A DNA stretch of 33,327 nt from Clostridium sp. CAG:253 (GTDB taxonomy: Bacteria > Bacillota > Clostridia > Lachnospirales > Lachnospiraceae). Positions 16,375 to 23,721 of the stretch are shown here, in pieces. A model generated the notes under the pieces. The model worked only from the letters and a program-made list of their open reading frames with translations. It was not told the origin of the DNA and made no database searches. The position numbers were made by a program, and so were the translations under genes. The DNA lies in assembly GCA_000436755.1 (NCBI GenBank), contig FR887338.1:17286-50612 (forward strand), read 5' to 3'. How positions within the stretch are numbered: the first letter of the stretch is position 1; each line of letters opens with the position of its first letter.

Positions 16375-16417
16375 TTTTACTGGGAGATACCAAATGGAAG
16401 TAGAGATCAAAAATTAA
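16375..16417 (+). pseudogene. 5' remnant of a BcrA-type ATPase gene
   Basis: The segment contains GTTTTAC-GGGAG and then an ATG at 16394 encoding MEVEIKN followed by TAA. It parallels GTTTTACAGGGAGG and MEVEVKNYSK at the start of the intact ATPase (13930-13975). It looks like the head of a second ATPase gene cut off after seven codons. Confidence 0.6.
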
Positions 16418-16471
16418 AAAGCAAAGTAAAGCAGGATTGCAAGGTGTTAGTCCTGCTTTACTTTGCTTTTT
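16416..16471 (+). terminator. Strong terminator of the peptide/ABC operon
   Basis: A perfect 21-bp inverted repeat (16416-16436 and 16451-16471; core GCAAAGTAAAGCAGGA) with a 14-base loop ends in TTTTT. With A5 on its left arm it could also work on the minus strand. Confidence 0.92.
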
Positions 16472-16603
16472 GTGAATGTTATGATAAACATATCTATATG
16501 ATAAATAATCTATATGATAGCTTTATTTTAAAGAAAATATCAGACACTATGGCTTTGCGTTTAGAGGCAAAGAAGTGCTTATAGGATGAGGCTGATGTTT
16601 TTG
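16456..16603 (+). repeat. 134-bp direct repeat, right copy, fused to the DUF1703 3' flank
   Basis: The left part (16456-16589) equals 8575-8708 with two mismatches. The right part (16530-16603) equals 10414-10487. It therefore has the upstream flank of the left copy and the downstream flank of the gene copy, which is what recombination across the DUF1703 gene would leave. Confidence 0.92.
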
Positions 16604-16646
16604 GAATCGAATATGCAAAGAATCTGGATAGAGAAGAGGGATAGAG

Positions 16647-17354
16647 ATGTATACTTTTAACAGTAGGGTAAGATATAGTGAGGTGGACAGCAATGCAAGA
16701 CTGACACTCGATGGAATAATAAATTATATGCAGGATTGCACAAATTTTCAGTCAGAAGATTTGGGGGTTGGGCTTGAATTTCATAAAGAAAAAAATTTAG
16801 CATGGATTCTTAATTCATGGCAGATTGTGATTGATGAGTATCCAAAAATGGGAGAAAATATCACTATTGGAACACAATCGTTTGGGTATGAGAAGATGTT
16901 CGGGCACAGAAATTTTCTTATAACTAAAGAAGATGGTAGCAGAGTTGCTATTGCTAATTCATTGTGGGTGCTTATGGACTTAAAGAAAAACAGACCGAGG
17001 ATAGTTACTCCTGAAATCGGGGATGTTTACGGTAAACATAAACCGCTTGAAATGGAGTATGCTCCGAGAAAAATCAAAATGCCTGAAAATGTTGTGAAAG
17101 GCAGAGAGTTTGTGGTGCAGGAGTCACAGCTTGATACAAATCATCATGTAAACAATGGTCAGTATGTAAGAATGGCGATGAATCAGATTGAACTTCCTAA
17201 AGTGTCGGAACTGCGTGTTGAATACAAAAAGCAGGCACTTCTTGGAGATATGATTGTTCCGTTTATCTGCAGGCAGGAGAATAAGACATTTGTTTCGCTT
17301 GATGATGTAGACGGAAAAGCATATGCAGTTGTGCAGTTTAACCACAGCAGGTAG
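16647..17354 (+). CDS. Acyl-ACP thioesterase
   Basis: The product is 235 residues with a double hot-dog layout (PF01643). The first half holds 'RVRYSEVDSNARLTLDGIINYMQDC' elements and 'WILNSWQIVIDEYP'. The second half holds the catalytic-region motif 'DTNHHVNNGQYV', the bacterial equivalent of the plant FatA/FatB D-x-N-x-H site, and 'ELRVEYKKQALLGD'. The enzyme hydrolyses acyl-ACP to release free fatty acids in the cytoplasm. AGAGGG precedes the ATG by 6 bases. It stands just outside the scarred accessory region and marks the return to conserved chromosome. Confidence 0.93.
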   Translation: MYTFNSRVRYSEVDSNARLTLDGIINYMQDCTNFQSEDLGVGLEFHKEKNLAWILNSWQIVIDEYPKMGENITIGTQSFGYEKMFGHRNFLITKEDGSRVAIANSLWVLMDLKKNRPRIVTPEIGDVYGKHKPLEMEYAPRKIKMPENVVKGREFVVQESQLDTNHHVNNGQYVRMAMNQIELPKVSELRVEYKKQALLGDMIVPFICRQENKTFVSLDDVDGKAYAVVQFNHSR

Positions 17355-17408
17355 TTGAGCAAATAATCAAATCGGTATCGACTTACAGCTTAATTTATAG
17401 GGGGGAAT

Positions 17409-18161
17409 ATGTTTTATTCTTTTATTTTATGGATACTAGGCATAGCATCTATATTATATTTTGGAATTTATGCGGTTATTATAGGACTGAATAATACATT
17501 TACATATTTTTGGCTGCTTCTTGGTTTGTTTTTGGTGGCGTTTGGAGTGATTTTAAGACTTTGCTATTTTGGTAAGTTACATTTGCCAAAGGTTATAACG
17601 GGGATATTTATAATATGTGTTATCCTGTTTTTAGTGGTGTTTAGCTTTGCGGAAGTGCTTATCATAAAAAATGCTGTTCAGAAACCAGAGAAAAATGCGG
17701 ATTATATCGTGGTTCTGGGTGCGAGAGTAAATGGAACTCGAGTTACATTAAATTTAAAATATCGTCTTGATGTGGCGATTGATTATCTAAATGAAAATAC
17801 ACGAACAAAGGTTGTTGTATCTGGTGGTCAGGGAAAAGGTGAGGATATAACAGAGGCAAAAGCCATGTCAGATTATCTTATAAAAAACGGAATAAAAAGT
17901 GATAGAATAATCTTTGAGGACAAATCAGAAAACACGAGCGAGAATCTCGAATATTCGGCGGAGATTATTGGCAGCAAAACAAAAAAGATTGTTATTGTCA
18001 GTAATGATTTTCATATTTACAGGGCAAAATGCATAGCAAAGAAAATGGGTTATACAGATGTGAGTGGTGCAAGTGCAAAAACAAAGCCGATTACGATACC
18101 TAACAGTTTTGTCAGAGAAGCATTTGCGGTTGTTAAATATAAGATTTTTAATCAGATCTGA
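17409..18161 (+). CDS. YdcF/SanA-like DUF218 membrane protein
   Basis: The product is 250 residues. Three to four N-terminal hydrophobic segments precede a DUF218 domain: 'NADYIVVLGARVNGTRVTL', 'RLDVAIDYLNENTRTKVVVSGG', 'EDITEAKAMSDYLI', 'SENTSENLEYSAEII' and 'IVIVSNDFHIYRAKCIAKKMG'. Proteins of this family (YdcF, SanA, ElyC) are linked to envelope and cell-wall integrity; the reaction is not settled. A G-run ribosome site precedes the ATG. Confidence 0.9.
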   Translation: MFYSFILWILGIASILYFGIYAVIIGLNNTFTYFWLLLGLFLVAFGVILRLCYFGKLHLPKVITGIFIICVILFLVVFSFAEVLIIKNAVQKPEKNADYIVVLGARVNGTRVTLNLKYRLDVAIDYLNENTRTKVVVSGGQGKGEDITEAKAMSDYLIKNGIKSDRIIFEDKSENTSENLEYSAEIIGSKTKKIVIVSNDFHIYRAKCIAKKMGYTDVSGASAKTKPITIPNSFVREAFAVVKYKIFNQI

Positions 18162-18258
18162 GTGGGAAAAATATATAAAGCAGTAAAAAGGCAAAGTAGT
18201 ACAACTATATGTGAGAAAAAATATTTTGGGAAATATATACATGAATGAGGTTGTAGAA

Positions 18259-18999
18259 ATGAAATACAATAGCTTAGAGAAAAAGAAGGACATAAAAAGA
18301 GGAGTACAGGATGGAATACCGATAGCACTTGGGTATCTGTCGGTTAGTTTTGCTTTTGGAATAATGGCGGTATCGGCGGGACTGAAGGCATGGCAGGCGA
18401 TACTTATCTCGGTTGCCAATGTAACATCAGCGGGACAGTTTGCGGGTGTTGAGATTATGGCAGCATGCGGCGGTCTTGTCGAGATGGCATTGACTCAGCT
18501 TGTAATAAACATAAGGTATGCACTTATGTCATTATCTCTTGCTCAGAAAGTGGACAGTACATTTAAGAAACCGACACGAATGGCAGTGAGTTTTTGCGTC
18601 ACGGATGAAATATTTGCGGTTTCAGTCAGCCGTAACAAGACGATAAGCAAGTATTACATGCTTGGAATAATATCTGTTTCATATGTCGGATGGATAGCCG
18701 GAACAGCGTTTGGAGCAGTACTTGGCGGTGTTCTTCCGGCAGTTATAAGTGATGCACTCGGTATAGCGATATACGGAATGTTTTTAGCAATAATTCTCCC
18801 GGCGGCAAGGGATGACAGCCGCTATCTCAAGGTAATAATAATTGCAGTGATTTTAAGCTGTATGTTTAAGTGGCTTCCTGTTTTGAACAAGGTATCATCA
18901 GGTTTTGTGATAATAATATGTGCCGTTATAGCATCGGCAGCCGGAGCATTGCTTTATCCGATTGATGATGATGCAGAGGAAATGGAGGGGAATAAATGA
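18259..18999 (+). CDS. azlC: AzlC branched-chain amino acid exporter subunit
   Basis: The start is ATG 18259, with GAGG (18247-18250) 8 bases upstream; earlier in-frame starts have no ribosome site. The 246 residues fit AzlC: 'GIPIALGYLSVSFAFGIMA', 'SAGQFAGVEIMAACG', 'QLVINIRYALMSLSLA', 'FCVTDEIFAVS', and further C-terminal helices. AzlC and AzlD together form an inner-membrane exporter of branched-chain amino acids. The ATG of azlD overlaps its stop. Confidence 0.95.
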   Translation: MKYNSLEKKKDIKRGVQDGIPIALGYLSVSFAFGIMAVSAGLKAWQAILISVANVTSAGQFAGVEIMAACGGLVEMALTQLVINIRYALMSLSLAQKVDSTFKKPTRMAVSFCVTDEIFAVSVSRNKTISKYYMLGIISVSYVGWIAGTAFGAVLGGVLPAVISDALGIAIYGMFLAIILPAARDDSRYLKVIIIAVILSCMFKWLPVLNKVSSGFVIIICAVIASAAGALLYPIDDDAEEMEGNK

Positions 19000-19310
19000 A
19001 TACAAAGACATTTTTTATATATCTTATAGTGATGGCAGGAGTTACATATCTTATCAGAGCAATACCTCTGACGGCGTTTAGCGGGAAAATAGAAAACAGA
19101 TTTATCAAATCGTTTTTGGCGTATGTTCCATATGCTGTGCTCGGTGCAATGACATTTCCGGCAATAATTTATTCGACGGCGAATTTGATTTCGGGAATAG
19201 CAGGAACTATAGTCGGTGTGTTCTTTGCGTATAGAAGAAAGAGCTTGCTTACTGTTGCCGTAGCAGCCTGTGTTGCAGTGCTTTTGGTTTCAATGGTCGA
19301 ATTGGTGTAG
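18996..19310 (+). CDS. azlD: AzlD branched-chain amino acid exporter small subunit
   Basis: The product is 104 residues with four hydrophobic segments and the typical 'MAGVTYLIRAIPLTAFSGKIENRFIKSFLAYVPYAVLGAMTFPA' layout (given in part). Its ATG overlaps the TAA of azlC (ATAAATGA), and GAGGGG is its ribosome site, so the two are translationally coupled. Confidence 0.95.
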   Translation: MNTKTFFIYLIVMAGVTYLIRAIPLTAFSGKIENRFIKSFLAYVPYAVLGAMTFPAIIYSTANLISGIAGTIVGVFFAYRRKSLLTVAVAACVAVLLVSMVELV

Positions 19311-19381
19311 GGAAAATACACCTTTTCAAAATTCATTGCAGGCGAAAATAGTAACAGGACACAAAAAGTTCACAAAATTTA

Positions 19382-19408
19382 TTAGCACTCACTCTTGACG
19401 AGTGCTAA
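19382..19408 (+). promoter_or_regulatory. CIRCE operator (HrcA-binding site)
   Basis: TTAGCACTC (19382-19390), a 9-base spacer and GAGTGCTAA (19400-19408) form the perfect CIRCE consensus. It overlaps the -35 box of the hsp20 promoter, so HrcA binding should block transcription until heat shock. Confidence 0.96.
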
Positions 19409-19423
19409 TAAAAGTGATATAAC
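19395..19423 (+). promoter_or_regulatory. Sigma-A promoter of hsp20
   Basis: TTGACG (19395-19400) lies inside the CIRCE element, followed by a 17-bp spacer and TATAAC (19418-19423). The leader to the ATG at 19582 is about 150 bases. Confidence 0.85.
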
Positions 19424-19581
19424 ATAATCAGAACAAAGGAAGGGAACAAAAAGAAGAAAAGAATTTCAATCATACAATTGAATTTGAAGATTGAAATAAA
19501 AAAGAAATCTTCTGAGTTACTGAAACATCCCGGTTCCATGAAACAAGGTAATAAAGCATATATGAAAAGGAGAGATGACTT

Positions 19582-20049
19582 ATGTTAATGCCTAGTATTT
19601 TTGGAGAAAATTTGTTTGATGATTGGTTTGATGAATTTCCATTTTATGATTTTGACAAGAGCATGAAAAATACCGAGAAGAAGTTATATGGTAAAAAAGC
19701 AGGAAGAATCATGAAAACTGATATTAAAGAGAAAAAAGACGGTTATGAGCTTGAAATTGATTTGCCCGGCTTTACTAAAGATGAAATAAATGCTTCTATT
19801 GAGGACGGTTATTTAACTATCAGTGCAGCTAAGGGTCTTGATAAGGACGAAAAAGAGAAAGAAAGCGGAAGATATATTCGCAAAGAGCGTTATGCGGGAG
19901 CATGCCAGAGAAGTTTCTATGTTGGTGAGGCTGTTAAACAGGAAGATGTTAAAGCTGAATTTAAACACGGTATTTTGAAACTTTTTGTTCCGAAAAAAGA
20001 GCCTGAGAAGAAAGTAGATGAACATAAATATATTGCAATTGAAGGATAA
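19582..20049 (+). CDS. hsp20: Hsp20/alpha-crystallin small heat-shock protein
   Basis: The product is 155 residues. The alpha-crystallin domain (about 50-145) shows 'DIKEKKDGYELEIDLPGF', 'IEDGYLTISA', 'GRYIRKERYAGACQRSFYV' and 'AEFKHGILKLFVPK' (the conserved GxLxLxxPK end). It is an ATP-independent holdase binding unfolding proteins. AAAGGAGAG precedes the ATG by 8 bases. A CIRCE-overlapped promoter upstream and a strong terminator downstream make it a single-gene HrcA-controlled unit. Confidence 0.96.
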   Translation: MLMPSIFGENLFDDWFDEFPFYDFDKSMKNTEKKLYGKKAGRIMKTDIKEKKDGYELEIDLPGFTKDEINASIEDGYLTISAAKGLDKDEKEKESGRYIRKERYAGACQRSFYVGEAVKQEDVKAEFKHGILKLFVPKKEPEKKVDEHKYIAIEG

Positions 20050-20078
20050 CAACTTCAAACATTATTAAAAAAAATAAT

Positions 20079-20125
20079 AGCCACAGAAAATCACGATTTT
20101 ATCGTGTTTTCTGTGGCTGTTTTTT
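20079..20125 (+). terminator. Terminator after hsp20
   Basis: The stem AGCCACAGAAAA plus CACGAT pairs with ATCGTG plus TTTTCTGTGGCT (one bulged base), followed by a run of T at 20120-20125. Confidence 0.93.
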
Positions 20126-20212
20126 GTATAATTACAAAAAAACAAGAAAAATATTCTTTATCAATCTTTGCGTTAAAAAGCCACAGCGAGAATAATTCAA
20201 GCAGAAACATTG

Positions 20213-20241
20213 TTGACAAAAATAAATGGAGATATTATCTT
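20213..20241 (+). promoter_or_regulatory. Candidate promoter for the secreted FG-GAP-like gene
   Basis: TTGACA (20213-20218), a 17-bp spacer and TATCTT (20236-20241) lie about 75 bases before the start at 20315. Confidence 0.6.
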
Positions 20242-20314
20242 ACAAATAGGGTAGAGAAATATAGGATAGAGAGAAAACATGTCTATTTATTGTTATTGAG
20301 AGGTGATTAAAAGT

Positions 20315-21064
20315 ATGAAAAGATTATTTGTTTCTATGATAGCGACGATAGTGTTTATAACGGTAATTGGAGCGTTATCAAGGCAATTTGTAAATCGGGA
20401 TTTTGCAAAAGAGACATCTGTATGTGATACAACAAATACGCCATCTGGTTTAGCAACAAAATATGAAAGCATATGTGAGAAAGCAATAAATATTGGCAAT
20501 AGCAGCCAAAAATTGATTATTAGCCAAAATGAAAATGATGTAACAGATACAAATATTACTTTAAACGGAAAAAAGGTTATGTTAAAAAGAGTTGCTATAG
20601 GAGCCGGGTATGCGCATCCTGATATAAAATTAGCAGATGTTACGGGGGATGGCAGAAAAGAAATTGTAATGTTTTTAGAAGGTGGTGCGTCTGGAGTATC
20701 GTGCGATATTCAAATATTTGGAAAGACAAATGGAGAATGGTCGGAAATATCTACGCCTGACTCGCTATGGGAAGATAACGATGTTTCAATATCTGCTGAT
20801 AGAGAAAAAAATTTAGTCGTGGAAGTTTCGGCAGTAGATTTTCGACAACAAGTTTGTAGTAAACAAGATGTGCCCGGAAAAAAATTAGAAGGTATAGTAG
20901 GAATACGAAAATGTAAAATAGAAAATGGGAAAATACAAATAGGTGATGATATTTCGATTGGAACAGTAGGAAATAAGATAGGTGAGGTTGTTCAGACATT
21001 GAAATACGATAAAAAAAATAATCAATTCATATACGATAAAATTAAGTATAAAAGTACTAACTAA
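20315..21064 (+). CDS. Membrane-anchored or secreted protein with FG-GAP/VCBS-like motif
   Basis: The start is ATG 20315, with GAGAGGTG 9 bases upstream. The product is 249 residues. An N-terminal hydrophobic segment ('LFVSMIATIVFITVIGAL') is a signal anchor or uncleaved signal; no lipobox is seen. The core contains 'DIKLADVTGDGRKEIVMFL', the D-x-x-G-D-G-x-x-E calcium-loop signature of FG-GAP/VCBS-like beta-propeller blades. No catalytic site is seen and the function is unknown. A weak hairpin follows at 21098-21121. Confidence 0.8.
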   Translation: MKRLFVSMIATIVFITVIGALSRQFVNRDFAKETSVCDTTNTPSGLATKYESICEKAINIGNSSQKLIISQNENDVTDTNITLNGKKVMLKRVAIGAGYAHPDIKLADVTGDGRKEIVMFLEGGASGVSCDIQIFGKTNGEWSEISTPDSLWEDNDVSISADREKNLVVEVSAVDFRQQVCSKQDVPGKKLEGIVGIRKCKIENGKIQIGDDISIGTVGNKIGEVVQTLKYDKKNNQFIYDKIKYKSTN

Positions 21065-21097
21065 TACCTAAATCGGTGAAGCTCCTAATTTGTGAAT

Positions 21098-21129
21098 TCA
21101 GCATTTTCTTATAAATGCTGAGGTTTTGA
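21098..21129 (+). terminator. Weak terminator-like hairpin
   Basis: The stem TCAGCATTT/AAATGCTGA (21098-21106, 21113-21121) has a 6-base loop and is followed by GGTTTTGATTTT. Confidence 0.55.
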
Positions 21130-21261
21130 TTTTGGTTTCAGTGATGGGGTTCTAAAGTTCACCTCTATAGCATACCTTGAATAAGATACAAATGTACAGG
21201 TACATGTATTGTACCGCATGGATGTGTCTGTTAGTCAGGTATGTTATGGAGGTGTTTTTTT

Positions 21262-22263
21262 ATGGGAATGGATGAGAAAGTTGATGAAGTGCTTAAACAA
21301 TATGAGCTTGATATAAGAACAAGAAGGCGTGTCAGAGGTTCGGTGGTTATCGAGAGTGGAGACAGGTTTTATGTTGTAAAACCATATCTTGGAGATGAGA
21401 CAAAAATATTTTTCGAGGAAAACGTAAAAGAACGGTTAGTCGAAAATGGATATGAATATGTAGACATTGCTTTGAAAAATAATTCTGAAAAATATATAAG
21501 TGATGACCCATGTGGCGGAAAATGGGTAGTGAGAAGATGGTTTAAATCACAGGAATGTGACATAAAAGATGAAAAACAGGTTTGCATGGCAGCATCACAT
21601 CTAGCGTATTTACATAAATATATGAGACTTTCTACGGATTTGGCTATCAAATTAAACACATCTAAAATTGATATTATTTCTATGTTTGAAAAACACAACA
21701 ATGAAATGAAGCGTGTAAATAGTTATATTAAAGCAAAAAAGAAGAAAAACCGCATGGAAATAAGTATTTTGAACTCGTTTAAGGAATTTTACAATCAGGG
21801 ATTAGAAGCACTTGAGTATATTAAAAAATGCAATGCGGATAAATTATGTGAAAAGACAATCAGTGAAAACAGAATAATTCATGGAAGTTATAATTATCAT
21901 AATATTTCATTTGCAGGAGAAAATATAATTACATCTAATTTTGAAAAAGCGGCAGTGGGGCTTCAGGTTACTGATCTTTATGACTGGATTAGAAAAACCA
22001 TGGAAAAAAACAGCTGGAACAGTGACATGGGTATATCAATTGTTAAGGCATATATTAACAGCAGGGAAATGGAAACGGGTGAACTGGAAATGTTATATGC
22101 ACTTTTGGTGTATCCGGAGAAATACTGGAAACTGGTTAATTTTTATTATAATGGCAAAAAGACGTGGATTTCGGAAAAAAATTATGAAAAACTTGAAAAA
22201 ATAAGGAATCAGGAAAGTGACAGACAAAAATTTATCGCTAAGATAAAAGATTTGACAGTTTGA
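21262..22263 (+). CDS. CotS-like (APH-fold) pseudokinase, putative spore-coat-associated protein
   Basis: The start is ATG 21262, with GGAGGTG (21248-21254) 7 bases upstream. The product is 333 residues with the order of an aminoglycoside-phosphotransferase-fold kinase: an N-lobe with 'RFYVVKPY', 'VRRWFKSQE', 'AASHLAYLHKYMR', and the catalytic-loop region 'IIHGSYNYHNI' (His207). The Asp expected after HG is Ser209, and the metal-binding Asp of the DFD-like motif is Asn226 ('TSNFEKA'). It is therefore probably catalytically inactive. CotS/YutH-type proteins act in the spore coat of Bacilli and Clostridia; that role here is inference from fold only. Confidence 0.7.
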   Translation: MGMDEKVDEVLKQYELDIRTRRRVRGSVVIESGDRFYVVKPYLGDETKIFFEENVKERLVENGYEYVDIALKNNSEKYISDDPCGGKWVVRRWFKSQECDIKDEKQVCMAASHLAYLHKYMRLSTDLAIKLNTSKIDIISMFEKHNNEMKRVNSYIKAKKKKNRMEISILNSFKEFYNQGLEALEYIKKCNADKLCEKTISENRIIHGSYNYHNISFAGENIITSNFEKAAVGLQVTDLYDWIRKTMEKNSWNSDMGISIVKAYINSREMETGELEMLYALLVYPEKYWKLVNFYYNGKKTWISEKNYEKLEKIRNQESDRQKFIAKIKDLTV

Positions 22264-22287
22264 CTTTTTTTTTAAGCAGTTTTGAGG

Positions 22288-22293
22288 TATAAT
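22288..22293 (+). promoter_or_regulatory. Candidate -10 box for the PEGA lipoprotein gene
   Basis: A perfect TATAAT lies about 70 bases before the start. The best TTGACT (22260-22265) is 22 bp away, too far for a normal -35. A GTCAG/CTGAC hairpin followed by TTTTT (about 22311-22342) lies in the leader and could attenuate. Confidence 0.4.
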
Positions 22294-22361
22294 CAAAAGG
22301 TACAGTGTAGGTCAGAAAAAGCAGGCTGTGCACTGACTTTTTGATTTGGGGGGATATATTG

Positions 22362-23687
22362 ATGTACAAAAGTATAAGGTTCAGGCTGATATGCCTAATG
22401 CTTATAATTATGGCTTTTGCGGGGGTCTTGATGGGATGTGGAAAGTCCTCAAATTACCAAAAAGGTCAGCAGCAGACAGCTGAACCTATAGAAACACAGA
22501 GCTTCACAGGAATTATTACACGCATAGATAAAAAACTCAGGCAGATTTCAGTCAGAGAAATTGATACGGATGTTGACACTATCATGAACTATGATGCATC
22601 TTCTGAGATTACTGATAAGTATAAAGAAGAGATTGATGGGGATGAGCTTGAGCTGGGTCAGATAATGGAAACCACATACAGAACGGATGACGCAAGAGTT
22701 GTCTCCATGAAAGTGCCGGATGATGCGTGGGAATACAGTGATGTAGATAAGTTTACTTTTGATACTGAGGAGTGTTCAATGGAAGTTGCAGGAGAGCTTT
22801 ATCAGTATTCCGAACAGACATATTTTGGCTCTATTGATGATAAAAAGATAGATATGCTGGAACTCAGTGATAAGGACAAACTTACGGTACGCGGAGTAGG
22901 ATACAAAGTGTACTCTGTTGTGAGAACGGAGGGACACGGTTATATACATTTGTTAAATTACAGTGATTTTTTGGGCGGTATGATAAATATTGATGATGAT
23001 ATAATATTGCCTGTTACAAAAAATATGCTTATAACAGTCAGCTGTGGAACATATCGTATCACGATAAGCAAGGGTGCGGCAAAAGCAAGTAAGACTGTCA
23101 CGGTGAAAGAGGACAAGGAGAGTACGCTTGATTTTAGTGATTACAGAAAAAGCGTGAAGAATGTCGGAAGTGTACGTTTCAATGTTGACCCGCAGGGTGC
23201 AGACTTGTTTATAAACGGAACAAGAATTGATTACAGCAAACCAATTTCTTTAAATTATGGAACATATTCTGTTACGGCAAGTTTAAATGGCTATAATACT
23301 TATACCGGACGGCTTACTGTTGCAGAGGCGGACAAGACCATAAATATAAGTCTTGAGCCGAAAGAAGATACTGCATCGGCAGCTACACAGTCTCCTGAGA
23401 GTACAGCGGCAGCCACGGCAGCACCGACGGCAACAGCAAAAAGCCAGACAAGAAAAATTGATAGTAAACATACCATATCAGTAACTGCACCGGAGGGCGC
23501 AGAGGTTTATCTGGACAATGTTTATAAGGGAATTGTTCCCTGCAAGTTTACAAAAGTTATAGGCTCACAGACGATTACTTTGAGCAAGACAGGTTATGAG
23601 ACAAAAAGCTACTCAATTGATATTCTGGATGATGATAAGAATGCAAAACTTTCATTTTCGGATTTGATTGAGGATGCTGATAAATAA
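22362..23687 (+). CDS. Lipoprotein with two PEGA domains
   Basis: The start is ATG 22362, with GGGGGG 8 bases upstream. The product is 441 residues. A lipoprotein signal 'IIMAFAGVLMGC' places the lipidated Cys at 26. A beta-rich middle region of unknown fold precedes PEGA domain 1 (from about 269: 'GSVRFNVDPQGADLFINGT'), an Ala/Thr/Pro linker (about 340-365), and PEGA domain 2 (from about 370: 'ISVTAPEGAEVYLDNVYKG'). PEGA domains are surface beta modules often attached to sensors or wall proteins. It is expected on the outer face of the membrane. Confidence 0.88.
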   Translation: MYKSIRFRLICLMLIIMAFAGVLMGCGKSSNYQKGQQQTAEPIETQSFTGIITRIDKKLRQISVREIDTDVDTIMNYDASSEITDKYKEEIDGDELELGQIMETTYRTDDARVVSMKVPDDAWEYSDVDKFTFDTEECSMEVAGELYQYSEQTYFGSIDDKKIDMLELSDKDKLTVRGVGYKVYSVVRTEGHGYIHLLNYSDFLGGMINIDDDIILPVTKNMLITVSCGTYRITISKGAAKASKTVTVKEDKESTLDFSDYRKSVKNVGSVRFNVDPQGADLFINGTRIDYSKPISLNYGTYSVTASLNGYNTYTGRLTVAEADKTINISLEPKEDTASAATQSPESTAAATAAPTATAKSQTRKIDSKHTISVTAPEGAEVYLDNVYKGIVPCKFTKVIGSQTITLSKTGYETKSYSIDILDDDKNAKLSFSDLIEDADK

Positions 23688-23721
23688 ATATAAAATGAGC
23701 AGAAAGAGGAGGATATACAAG

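Noticed and set aside
16363..16584. 73-codon open frame after the third permease
   Set aside because: It runs through an ATPase-head relic, a 21-bp terminator stem and the DUF1703-tail repeat read in a different frame; no ribosome site or family match.
8575..16603. Insertion-sequence or integrative element
   Set aside because: No transposase, integrase, inverted terminal repeats or target duplications were found; only direct repeats of gene tails are seen.
20104..20310. 68-codon open frame after hsp20
   Set aside because: It begins inside the hsp20 terminator and covers the promoter of the next gene; no ribosome site.
23668..23721. Upstream start for the phosphoglucomutase
   Set aside because: It would overlap the lipoprotein gene, and the GAGGAGG site fits ATG 23722.
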